A DNA stretch of 64,000 nt from Pedobacter cryoconitis (GTDB lineage Bacteria > Bacteroidota > Bacteroidia > Sphingobacteriales > Sphingobacteriaceae). The position numbers were made by a program, and so were the translations under genes. The notes below the pieces were generated by a model. It was not told the origin of the DNA. It ran no database searches and saw nothing but the letters and a program-made list of their open reading frames with translations. Shown piece after piece: positions 18,397 to 26,212 of this stretch. Location: positions 1-64,000 of the forward strand of contig NZ_QLLR01000029.1 of NCBI RefSeq assembly GCF_003259615.1, read 5' to 3'. The first letter of the stretch is position 1, and each line of letters opens with the position of its first letter.

Positions 18397-20505
18397 TTAT
18401 CTGACAAAGGTGTCATCACCGATAGTGATCATGATACCTATCAAAAAATCTCTTTTTGCCGCAGGTACAAGGGCTTGTCTGTTTAATCCGTTGGCGCTAT
18501 ACTGATAGCCATAGACCTGCTTGAATCCCGGTACATTGTTGATATTCAGGTACAGCACAGAAAACTGCTTTAAGACATGGGTTAAGTAACTGACATTTAA
18601 GCTCAGACTGTTGAAATTCTGAGTTTTGTCGGCTAAATAAACCGGGTTATTTGGATTGACATAGGGCCTGCCGGATGCAAAGCTATAGGTGCCGCCAAAT
18701 TGGGTATGTAAAGATTCAATGAAGTGTTTGTAAACTACTGACACGGTATGTTTTGCGGCGAAGGAAGGGGTAGCCATCATTGGAAAATCCCTGAAATCTC
18801 TTTTGGTATCCAGAAAGGAGTAGGATAACCAGTAATCCGCATTTCTGATACTCTTTTTATCTCTCCAGAACAGTTCAAAACCCTTCGCATAACCGCTGCC
18901 TGAATTGTCAGGATTGCCATTGTTTATTTTGGTCAGCCGGTTATAGTCTTTATAATATCCTTCGATCCTGAAATTCCGGTCTGGTGTATTGATTTCATAC
19001 TTAAGGATATAATGGTCTGCGTGTTCAAAATCCGTTGGTTTAATAACCAGGTATTCATCCTCAGGATTTTGATAAAAGCGTCCATAAGCAAAAGATAGTT
19101 GTGCATGTGCACTTGTTTTGAAACCCAAAGATGACCTTGGGGCCAGGTTGTATTTCTTCAGGTAGGAGGAGTATTCACCTCTCAGGCCCAGGCGGACAAC
19201 AATTTTCTGGGTTAAAAACAGGTCTGTTTCTGCAAATCCTGAGCTGATCTGATCATTATATGCTCTGGCGAGTCCATTTAAGCTTTCCAGTCTGCCGGTA
19301 TTGAATGTTTCTGTACCGAATTTGAAATTGGAGAGTTGCCCAAAGGATTTCGTTACTGTCGCTTTTCCTTCCAGCAGGTGATCCTGACGGCTATAATCAT
19401 TAACAGTCATTAAGCCTGAATCTTTGTCTTTATTGTAAGCAATACCTGATTCCAGCTTCCAGCTGTTGCCAAAATATTCTTTATAAGTAGAGTTCAGATA
19501 AATGTTAAAGTTGTGATTGCTAAAGTAATTTGGCGTGGCAGGTGTATCGATGTTGGCTCTGTACAGGGCGAGTTTAGTCCGGCCATAGGAAGCATAAATT
19601 TTAAACATACCTGTTGGAGAGGTTTTTAGTTTATACTGAATATTACCTCCCGTACTTTCCGGCGCTTTGACGTAATCAAAATGCTGTTTAATGATACTAT
19701 AAACAGGGGATAAGTTATAATAATAACCTCCTATAGTAATTGAACTGTTCTTGAACCTGATGTTTTGATCAACTCCACCGCCAACAGATAGTAAAGAGAT
19801 ACCTGTGGTTGTTTTTTCAGGAAGATCAGTGCTTTCTAAAATCAGTGCGGAAGATAGTGCCTGGCCGTATTGTGCAGAATATCCGCCAGCAGAAAAAGAA
19901 GTGCCTTTAAATAAAAATGCAGATAAACGACCTCTGGATGCCTGGTCTGGAACTGTTGCATTGAACGGACTTTTTACCAGCATTCCATCAAAATAGGTCT
20001 TGGTTTCTGAGGCCGCACCACCTCTGACAAATAATCCGCTTTCCGAAAAAGAGGTTTGTGCACCTGGTAGGGTTTGCAGGGCCGCAAATATGTCTGCACG
20101 CGAACCGGCTATGGTCGCAATATCCAGTGAGCTTAAGATTGCACCCTTTTTTCCGTCTCCAGCGATGAAAGAACCAGCACTGATACTGACAGTCTGCAAT
20201 TGATTCATAGCTTCTTTAATAACCAGATTAAGGATTAAATTTCCATGATCAAGGTTAATCTGAACAGAATCTCTCTCAAAGTTTAAAGCTGAATATATTA
20301 ATGTTACAGCGCCTGATGCTGTAGTTGTGAAGGCAAATCTTCCTGTACTATCTGTAGAAGCGCCATCGTAACTGTTTTTTAAACTGATATTGGCGTTGGC
20401 TACTTTTATTCCCTTAGTGGTTTTAAGCACGCCGGAAATTTTAGTCTGTGTTTTGGCCAGGGTAAAAGAAAAGAGGAAAAGGAGCGTTAATTTAAGAGCT
20501 TGCAT
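18397..20505 (-). CDS. TonB-dependent receptor-like outer membrane protein
   Basis: The protein has 702 residues. A signal peptide (1-19, ending AKTQ) is followed by a carboxypeptidase-like regulatory beta-sandwich (about 22-105, GVLKTTKGIKVANANISLKN), a plug domain (about 110-225, with AGSRADIFAALQTLPG and GLFVRGGAASETKTYFDGML) and a C-terminal beta-barrel. It is smaller than most nutrient receptors, and no TonB box is obvious. It heads an operon with a TPR-like protein, a LytS-type kinase and a LytTR regulator, which hints at a sensing role. Ligand unknown. Confidence 0.85.
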   Translation of the reverse strand: MQALKLTLLFLFSFTLAKTQTKISGVLKTTKGIKVANANISLKNSYDGASTDSTGRFAFTTTASGAVTLIYSALNFERDSVQINLDHGNLILNLVIKEAMNQLQTVSISAGSFIAGDGKKGAILSSLDIATIAGSRADIFAALQTLPGAQTSFSESGLFVRGGAASETKTYFDGMLVKSPFNATVPDQASRGRLSAFLFKGTSFSAGGYSAQYGQALSSALILESTDLPEKTTTGISLLSVGGGVDQNIRFKNSSITIGGYYYNLSPVYSIIKQHFDYVKAPESTGGNIQYKLKTSPTGMFKIYASYGRTKLALYRANIDTPATPNYFSNHNFNIYLNSTYKEYFGNSWKLESGIAYNKDKDSGLMTVNDYSRQDHLLEGKATVTKSFGQLSNFKFGTETFNTGRLESLNGLARAYNDQISSGFAETDLFLTQKIVVRLGLRGEYSSYLKKYNLAPRSSLGFKTSAHAQLSFAYGRFYQNPEDEYLVIKPTDFEHADHYILKYEINTPDRNFRIEGYYKDYNRLTKINNGNPDNSGSGYAKGFELFWRDKKSIRNADYWLSYSFLDTKRDFRDFPMMATPSFAAKHTVSVVYKHFIESLHTQFGGTYSFASGRPYVNPNNPVYLADKTQNFNSLSLNVSYLTHVLKQFSVLYLNINNVPGFKQVYGYQYSANGLNRQALVPAAKRDFLIGIMITIGDDTFVR

Positions 20506-20508
20506 AGC

Positions 20509-20530
20509 GTTCTGTATTTAATTATAGAAC
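20509..20530. promoter_or_regulatory. Imperfect palindrome just before the receptor operon
   Basis: GTTCTGTA and TATAGAAC form 8-bp arms with one mismatched position, separated by 6 bp. The site starts 4 bp upstream of the receptor's ATG. It could be an operator or act on translation. No regulator is known. Confidence 0.3.
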
Positions 20531-20658
20531 GAATATGGCTGGTAACCGGGCGGATGCAAGGGGAAAGCCGACGAGTGGTAGTATTGGCAGGATGAATGGT
20601 AGTTTTTTACGAAAAATTACTGCATTTCGCCACAATTAAAGACATATAAACACAACAA

Positions 20659-21081
20659 ATGGAATATATTAAAACCTACACTGTAAAGGATGAACACATC
20701 GATGTTCAGGAAATAATGGACGGCTTATACTACCCGTTTTACATGGAGTATTGCCGCCACGATTATATTAGAGAAGTACTGGGATTCGACTTTGAGGAAG
20801 AGGCTGGAAAAGGGGTGTTTATGGTATTATCTGGTTATAAAATCAGCTTTCTAAGATCGCTTAAAAAAGGTGATAATTTTTCAGTGACCTGTACTTTATA
20901 TACTGATAAAGCTGGTTTGCCACGTTTACACTTTAAGCAGGCCATCATGCTGAATGGTAAGGTAATGACCAAAGCAACTTTTACAGGAACTTGTATTCCG
21001 GCATCGGGGGGCAGACCTTATTTGCCGGCATCGATCACTGAAAAAATTGCTGATGCACCTGTACTCGACGAAGAAGTTTAA
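20659..21081 (+). CDS. Acyl-CoA thioesterase, hotdog fold
   Basis: This 140-residue protein is the usual length of 4-hydroxybenzoyl-CoA thioesterase/YbgC-type hotdog proteins. The N-terminal segment VKDEHIDVQEIMDGLYYPFYMEYC corresponds to the family helix region where the catalytic Asp usually lies. FLRSLKKGDNFSVTCTLY matches the central strands. It should hydrolyse an acyl-CoA in the cytosol; the substrate is unknown. It stands alone and converges on the arsenite transporter gene with no gap. Confidence 0.75.
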   Translation: MEYIKTYTVKDEHIDVQEIMDGLYYPFYMEYCRHDYIREVLGFDFEEEAGKGVFMVLSGYKISFLRSLKKGDNFSVTCTLYTDKAGLPRLHFKQAIMLNGKVMTKATFTGTCIPASGGRPYLPASITEKIADAPVLDEEV

Positions 21082-22167
21082 TTAAGGCTTTGCTACAATT
21101 GGTTCTGAAGGATAGTATTTCTTTCTGAACCAAAAAGCAAGGTTAACCAACGCAATCAGTGCGGGCACTTCTACCAGCGGGCCAATGACCCCAGTAAAAG
21201 CCTGACCTGAATTAATCCCAAAAACACCTATAGCAACAGCAATAGCGAGCTCAAAATTATTCCCTGTAGCGGTAAAAGCAATTGCAGTGCTTCTTGAATA
21301 ATCTGCTCCGAAATATTTACCTGCAAAAAAGCTTAAGGTGAACATAATAGTGAAGTAGATGACCAGCGGTATCGCAATCCGGATCACATCAAACGGAATC
21401 TGAACAATCAAACTGCCCTTAAGACTAAACATAATGACGATTGTAAAGAGCAGTGCAATTAGTGTAACGGGCGATATCATCGGAATAAATTTAGTCTGAA
21501 ACCATTCTTCTCCTTTTAAACGGATCAGGGTATATCTGCTGATTACACCCATGGCAAAGGGAATGCCGAGGTAGATTGCAACACTTTTTGAGATTTCGGC
21601 AATCGTGATATTCACTTCTAAGCCTTTAAGGCCAAAATAGGGAGGGAGTACGGTGATAAATACGTAAGCGAAAACGCTATATAACAAGACCTGGAAAATA
21701 CTGTTTAAGGCAATTAAGCCTGCTGCATATTCTCTGTTCCCGTCCGCCAGCTCGTTCCAGACCACAACCATGGCAATACATCTGGCCAGACCGATTAAAA
21801 TTAACCCGATCATGTATTCAGGATAGTCTCTTAAAAAGGTAATCGCTAAAAAGAACATAAGAAAAGGGCCAATAACCCAGTTCAAGACTAGAGAGATACT
21901 TAAAACCTTGGTGTCTTTAAAAACTTCCCCCATCTTTTCATATTTAACCTTCGCTAAAGGAGGATACATCATCAGGATCAGTCCGATAGCCAGAGGGATA
22001 TTTGTTGTTCCGCTGGAAAATGAATTAATGAAACCAGCAGAGGATGGGATGAAATAACCGGTCCCGACCCCCGCAGCCATGGCAAGAAAAATCCAAAGGG
22101 TTAAATAGCGGTCTAAGAAACTTAGTTTCTTTCTATCAGTTGCGGGGGCACAGTGGTTAGCACTCAT
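21082..22167 (-). CDS. acr3: ACR3-family arsenite efflux transporter
   Basis: This 361-residue inner-membrane protein has about ten transmembrane helices. [38 protein letters not shown] (with the essential Cys of the family) and [20 protein letters not shown] are ACR3 hallmarks. It exports As(III), and in some members Sb(III). The frame can be extended into arsC, but the ATG at 22167 ([16 protein letters not shown]) matches the family start, 13 bp after arsC. It is the last gene of the ars operon and receives the product of ArsC. Confidence 0.93.
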   Translation of the reverse strand: MSANHCAPATDRKKLSFLDRYLTLWIFLAMAAGVGTGYFIPSSAGFINSFSSGTTNIPLAIGLILMMYPPLAKVKYEKMGEVFKDTKVLSISLVLNWVIGPFLMFFLAITFLRDYPEYMIGLILIGLARCIAMVVVWNELADGNREYAAGLIALNSIFQVLLYSVFAYVFITVLPPYFGLKGLEVNITIAEISKSVAIYLGIPFAMGVISRYTLIRLKGEEWFQTKFIPMISPVTLIALLFTIVIMFSLKGSLIVQIPFDVIRIAIPLVIYFTIMFTLSFFAGKYFGADYSRSTAIAFTATGNNFELAIAVAIGVFGINSGQAFTGVIGPLVEVPALIALVNLAFWFRKKYYPSEPIVAKP

Positions 22168-22180
22168 GGTTTTGTAATTT

Positions 22181-22600
22181 TTAAGAATTAAAATTGTCTT
22201 TAACAAATGCTGAAGAATATTCTTTAATGAGGTCACGGACTCTTCTGAATTCCTGCATCACCTCGTCATCAGTTCCTTTGGCTTTTGCCGGATCAGGGAA
22301 ATTATAATGAAATTTTATTGCCCGGGCCGGAAAGTAAGGACAACTTTCTTTTGCGTTGTCACAAACTGTGATTACATAATCAAAATCAATGGCGGCATAT
22401 TCATCCACATGATTTGAGGTATGAGCAGATATATCCAGCCCTGCCTCGCTCATCACTTGAATTGCTTTTGGGTTCACCCCATGTACTTCAATTCCTGCAC
22501 TATAAATTTCTGCCTGATTACCTGCAAATTGTCTTAAAAAACCTTCTGCCAACTGACTCCGGCAACTATTACCGGTACATAATACTAATACTTTTTTCAT
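22181..22600 (-). CDS. arsC: Arsenate reductase, thioredoxin-coupled
   Basis: This 139-residue protein has the low-molecular-weight phosphatase fold. The P-loop CTGNSCRS has catalytic Cys8 and Arg14. The redox pair Cys80 and Cys87 in [15 protein letters not shown] marks the thioredoxin-dependent type, and FPDP carries the general-acid Asp103. It reduces As(V) to As(III) for export by the adjacent ACR3. It lies 12 bp after the DUF6428 gene in the ars operon. Confidence 0.95.
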   Translation of the reverse strand: MKKVLVLCTGNSCRSQLAEGFLRQFAGNQAEIYSAGIEVHGVNPKAIQVMSEAGLDISAHTSNHVDEYAAIDFDYVITVCDNAKESCPYFPARAIKFHYNFPDPAKAKGTDDEVMQEFRRVRDLIKEYSSAFVKDNFNS

Positions 22601-22612
22601 CTGAATATTAAT

Positions 22613-23149
22613 TTAGCAGCAGCCAGAATCTGGTGTGCAGGACTGACCTGAGCCGGATGAATTGAACAGTTGGATTTTTGGTTTTTCTGTTTTAGGGACT
22701 CCACAGCTTTCACCTCTTCCAATAGCTTTACATTGCGTAAAATCAGGACTAAGGTTAACAACCAGGTTTTCACCTTCAACGGTTATACTTCCCGGGTACA
22801 TTTGCCTGGTGTCAAATTCTGAATTACCGAATTCTATTTTCACTATACCCAAAGGATTTAGTGCGAGTGATTTTTCAACCAAATCCACTATGGATAAAGC
22901 TTTGTGTACCTGCATTGCTCTTTCACTATCCTTTACAGCTGGTTCCCATAACTGAACAATAATTTCTGTCCAGGAATTCATAACCCCACCACAGTCTACA
23001 GAAACTATAGGAGCCTGCTTGATTTCAGTAATGTGATAAGAAGCATCTACCCGCTGTTCTGCTGAATATTGAAATTGCAGCGTCAGACCGGGGTGTTGTT
23101 GTAACGTTGTTTTAAAGTCGTTCCACTTTGTTAATTCTGTTGTATTCAT
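22613..23149 (-). CDS. DUF6428 family protein of the ars operon
   Basis: The 178-residue protein corresponds to the uncharacterised family often found in Bacteroidota ars operons. A conserved VSVDCGGVMNSWTEIIVQLW segment is central, and a Cys-rich tail (SCTPDSGCC) suggests arsenic or metal binding. The frame can be read from a TTG at 23158, but ATG 23149 is preferred. A copy of the candidate ArsR box ends at this ATG. Its function is unknown; position between arsR and arsC points to arsenic handling. Confidence 0.75.
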   Translation of the reverse strand: MNTTELTKWNDFKTTLQQHPGLTLQFQYSAEQRVDASYHITEIKQAPIVSVDCGGVMNSWTEIIVQLWEPAVKDSERAMQVHKALSIVDLVEKSLALNPLGIVKIEFGNSEFDTRQMYPGSITVEGENLVVNLSPDFTQCKAIGRGESCGVPKTEKPKIQLFNSSGSGQSCTPDSGCC

Positions 23150-23169
23150 ATATTGCAATTTAACGATTG
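23149..23169. promoter_or_regulatory. Candidate ArsR box, copy 2 (before the DUF6428 gene)
   Basis: TATATTGCAATTTAACGATT matches the copy upstream of arsR at 17 of 20 positions. It lies directly against the start codon of the DUF6428 gene, within the 37-bp gap after arsR. Confidence 0.45.
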
Positions 23170-23186
23170 ATAAGTGTAAAAAAAGG

Positions 23187-23516
23187 TTAACAGCAGTTTG
23201 GTTCGCCTTTATAAGAGCCTAGAAAAGCACCTAATTGTAATTCTAATTGTTTCCATACTGCAGGATTGATGCAATAGCATACGCTAACACCTTCAATTGT
23301 GCCCTGGATAATCCCTGCATTTTTAAGCTCTTTCAAATGTTGAGAAATTGTAGCTTGTGCTAAACCTAGTTCTTCTACCAGGTCACCACAAATACAGGTG
23401 TTCGATTTTAAAATTCTTTGCAGAATAGCTATACGGGCCGGATGTGCCATTGCTTTTAACAATTGCGCCAGCTGATTCTGCTCGTCTGTAAATATTTCTG
23501 TTTTTGTAAGTCCCAT
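23187..23516 (-). CDS. arsR: ArsR-family arsenic-responsive repressor
   Basis: This 109-residue winged-helix protein has the recognition region EELGLAQATISQHLKELKNA. Cys41 and Cys43 in TCICGDL are placed like the metal-sensing ELCVCDL site of classical ArsR. Further cysteines at 80, 82, 108 and 109 may add to As(III) binding. It should repress its own operon until As(III) binds. It is first in the order arsR, DUF6428 gene, arsC, acr3. Confidence 0.93.
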   Translation of the reverse strand: MGLTKTEIFTDEQNQLAQLLKAMAHPARIAILQRILKSNTCICGDLVEELGLAQATISQHLKELKNAGIIQGTIEGVSVCYCINPAVWKQLELQLGAFLGSYKGEPNCC

Positions 23517-23520
23517 ATAT

Positions 23521-23540
23521 TATATTGCAATATTACGATG
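23521..23540. promoter_or_regulatory. Candidate ArsR operator, copy 1 (before arsR)
   Basis: TATATTGCAATATTACGATG contains the perfect palindrome ATATTGCAATAT (23522-23533) and starts 5 bp upstream of arsR's ATG. A near-copy occurs before the next gene, supporting a shared binding site. Confidence 0.55.
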
Positions 23541-23612
23541 TATTGAATTAATCTCCAAATAATTTTATGTTTTTAATAAATTATCAGTCATTACAGATGA
23601 GCTTGCAAGGAT

Positions 23613-24083
23613 TTAATAGTTTAAGTAATAAGCTGTTTCGCGTTTAATTTCTTTTAAGACAAAACTGCTGCTCAGGGTTGATATGTTTGATAAAGAGGAG
23701 AGGTGGGTTACAACAAATGTATGATAGTCATCTACATCGTCCACAACGATTTTTAACAGATAATCCTGTCCTCCGGCAATACATAATACTTCCAGCACCT
23801 CTTTAAAGCAGATAACTGATTCTTCGAAGTTTTTCAGGGTTTCTATAGATTGTTCTTTGAGGGTTACTGTACAAAGCACGAGCAAATGTTTACCAAGCCT
23901 TTCTCTATTAACCAGCGCCACATACTTTTCAATATATCCCTCTGTTTTTAATCTTTTAATTCTTTCATGGGTAGGGGAAACACTGAGTCCAATCTGCTGG
24001 GCTATATCTTTAGTGCTTAATGAAGAGTCTTTTTGAAGGATATTCAATATACGGGTATCCAGCTTATCTAATTTATCAATCAT
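23613..24083 (-). CDS. Lrp/AsnC family transcriptional regulator
   Basis: The 156-residue protein has a helix-turn-helix at about 8-52 (LSTKDIAQQIGLSVSPTHER) followed by a RAM ligand-binding domain (about 65-145, with VLCIAGGQDYLLKIVVDDVD). Lrp/AsnC proteins form octamers that bind phased sites and sense amino acids. It is divergent from a histidine-decarboxylase-like gene. Repeated TTACTG motifs fill the space between, so regulation of itself and the decarboxylase is likely. Confidence 0.92.
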   Translation of the reverse strand: MIDKLDKLDTRILNILQKDSSLSTKDIAQQIGLSVSPTHERIKRLKTEGYIEKYVALVNRERLGKHLLVLCTVTLKEQSIETLKNFEESVICFKEVLEVLCIAGGQDYLLKIVVDDVDDYHTFVVTHLSSLSNISTLSSSFVLKEIKRETAYYLNY

Positions 24084-24089
24084 TGTATT

Positions 24090-24167
24090 TTACTGAAATT
24101 GGATTCAGTAAGGTACAAATATGATGTTTTTTACTGTGAATGTATTCCTGAACAGTATTTTTTACTG
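24090..24167. promoter_or_regulatory. Phased Lrp-type operator array
   Basis: TTACTGAA (24090-24097) and TTCAGTAA (24104-24111) form a perfect inverted repeat with a 6-bp gap. TTACTG recurs at 24131 and 24162, and an inverted CAGTA lies at 24153. The direct spacings of 41 and 31 bp are close to four and three helical turns, as expected for an Lrp octamer wrapping DNA. Confidence 0.55.
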
Positions 24168-24248
24168 AATATCATTTAACCAAAGAAAATAATCTGGTAG
24201 GTGCCTAATTTTGAAGAATTAAATACCATTATACAGACAGGCCACCAA

Positions 24249-25394
24249 ATGAAAACACAATTGAACACTCAGGACAATGAACGTCTGAGTACTTATATGA
24301 AAATGGCAGAGGAACGCTCGAAATATTTTATCGGCTATCCTATTGCGCAAGACTTTGATTATTCTGAGTTATATCCGCTGCTTAAACTGCCTTTAAATAA
24401 TGTGGGTGACCCTTGGGTAGAATCTACTTATGATTTGAACTCCCGCTCTCTGGAACTGGAAGTATTGGAGTTTTTTGCTGAACTTTTCAATGCACCAGCA
24501 AAGAACTGGTGGGGATATGTAACCAATGGAGGGTCGGAAGGAAATCTTTACGGTTTATACGTAGCAAGAGAATTATACCCTAATGGAATTGTTTATTATT
24601 CAGAAGCAACTCACTATAGCGTACAAAAGAATATCCAGTTATTAAATCTGCGCAGTATTGTTATCAGAACCCAGGAAAACGGGGAAATGGATTATGAAGA
24701 TTTGAATGCAATGGTACAAATGCACCGTGATCAGCCCGTAATTATTCTTGCCAATATCGGTACAACAATGATGGAAGCGAAAGATGATTTGCAGCAAATT
24801 CAGCAGATTTTGCGCAAACAGGCAATCAAAAATCATTATATCCACTGTGATGCAGCTCTGGCAGGTACGTATAGTGCTTTATTAGATCTTAAACCAGGAT
24901 TTGATTTTACAAATGGTACCGATAGTATGGCCATTAGCGGACATAAATTTATTGGCTCACCTATTCCTTGCGGCCTGGTACTGGTTAAAAAGAATTATAA
25001 AGACAGGATCGGAAAGGCAATCCCTTATATCGGTACAGTAGATACTACCATTACTGGTAGCCGCAATGGTCATAGTCCTATTTTTATGTGGTATGCGATT
25101 AAGAAATTGGGTAAAGAAGGATTGAAGCAGCGTGCGCTGGAATGTTTGGAAATTGCAGCTTATACAGTGAAAAGTCTGAATGCTATCGGCGTTAAAGCAT
25201 GGACTAATCCTTCGGCATTGACAGTCGTATTTCCTGCACCCTCAATAGCACTGAGACAGAAGTGGCAAATTGCAACTGAAGACGGTAACAGCCACGTAAT
25301 TTGTATGCCTGGTGTAAGTAAGGAGCAGATTGATCATTTTGTTGCTGACTTAAAGGAAGACCTGGTTGCAAATGCACCTGTTATTACTTTATAA
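24249..25394 (+). CDS. hdc: PLP-dependent histidine decarboxylase-like enzyme
   Basis: The protein has 381 residues from ATG 24249; a GTG at 24201 would add 16. It has the group II decarboxylase fold seen in PLP histidine decarboxylases: GYVTNGGSEGNLYGLYVAR near the phosphate site, IHCDAALAGTY, and the Schiff-base lysine in ISGHKFIGSP (Lys233). It should release CO2 from histidine to give histamine, though other amino acids are possible. TAATTTTG at 24207-24214 fits a -7 promoter box, which would favour the ATG. A terminator follows. The divergent Lrp gene is its likely regulator. Confidence 0.82.
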   Translation: MKTQLNTQDNERLSTYMKMAEERSKYFIGYPIAQDFDYSELYPLLKLPLNNVGDPWVESTYDLNSRSLELEVLEFFAELFNAPAKNWWGYVTNGGSEGNLYGLYVARELYPNGIVYYSEATHYSVQKNIQLLNLRSIVIRTQENGEMDYEDLNAMVQMHRDQPVIILANIGTTMMEAKDDLQQIQQILRKQAIKNHYIHCDAALAGTYSALLDLKPGFDFTNGTDSMAISGHKFIGSPIPCGLVLVKKNYKDRIGKAIPYIGTVDTTITGSRNGHSPIFMWYAIKKLGKEGLKQRALECLEIAAYTVKSLNAIGVKAWTNPSALTVVFPAPSIALRQKWQIATEDGNSHVICMPGVSKEQIDHFVADLKEDLVANAPVITL

Positions 25395-25421
25395 CAAGTT
25401 GTTCCTTGAAAATTATTGATC

Positions 25422-25457
25422 ACAAAAGGCAGTGCGTTTATGCGTGCTGCCTTTTGT
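25422..25457 (+). terminator. Terminator after the decarboxylase
   Basis: ACAAAAGGCAG (25422-25432) pairs with CTGCCTTTTGT (25447-25457), 27 bp past the stop codon. The T-rich 3' arm completes a rho-independent terminator. Confidence 0.7.
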
Positions 25458-25540
25458 TATGAAAAAGTTACTTTTTGCAGTATAAACCGGACTAAACAAT
25501 GTCCTTCCAGACTACCGATTCCCCATTATGATTTGTATTT

Positions 25541-26212
25541 TTGGATTTTCCTGTAATCCAATATAAATTGATAGACACCGCAACTGTAAATAGAAAAAAG
25601 TTTTTAACCTGGTTTTTAATAATCCTGTGTTCCGGGTTCATATTTTTATCCTTCATTGTCGCATTATTTCCGCCGTCGGCTATCGATTTAAAAGTTTCTG
25701 CACTGGTACAATCAACTCAGAGTCCTGAATTGGACAGAAATATGGAATTTATTAGCTTGTTTGGCGCTTTTCCTGTTCCGATGTTTATGGGGTTTATAGT
25801 AGCTATCATCTTTTACGTCTTTAAATTTCGCAGAGAGGCACTTTTTGTTATACTTACTTTTAGCTCCGGGCTGATCAGTACAGTCATCAAATTGCTGGTT
25901 AACCGGCCAAGGCCTACAGCAGCCCTGGTCAGAATAGTTGAAGTGGCTAAACAGCAAAGTTTTCCAAGTGGACATACCTTATTTTATACCATTTTTTTTG
26001 GCTTTCTACTGTTCCTGATGTGGAATCTTAAGCAAATTAACCTGGTTTTAAGGGTAGTGGTAGCTTTGCTGTCTGCGCTGTTGATCTTAACAATACCTTT
26101 TTCACGCATATACCTGGGCGCTCATTGGCTAACAGATGTACTGGGCGGATTTATGCTTGGCCTGATCTGTTTATACTTTATTGTAATTTTATACCTGAAA
26201 GAAACACATTAA
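25541..26212 (+). CDS. PAP2-family membrane phosphatase
   Basis: The protein has 223 residues with about six transmembrane helices. All three phosphatase motifs are present: KLLVNRPRP (KxxxxxxRP), FPSGHT (PSGH) and SRIYLGAHWLTDV (SRxxxxxHxxxD). It dephosphorylates a lipid phosphate such as undecaprenyl pyrophosphate or phosphatidylglycerophosphate at the outer face of the inner membrane. No ATG is available: the start is a TTG at 25541 or 25568. TATTTTTG at 25536-25543 fits a -7 box and would make the TTG at 25568 the better choice. It converges with the next gene with no gap. Confidence 0.88.
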   Translation: MDFPVIQYKLIDTATVNRKKFLTWFLIILCSGFIFLSFIVALFPPSAIDLKVSALVQSTQSPELDRNMEFISLFGAFPVPMFMGFIVAIIFYVFKFRREALFVILTFSSGLISTVIKLLVNRPRPTAALVRIVEVAKQQSFPSGHTLFYTIFFGFLLFLMWNLKQINLVLRVVVALLSALLILTIPFSRIYLGAHWLTDVLGGFMLGLICLYFIVILYLKETH

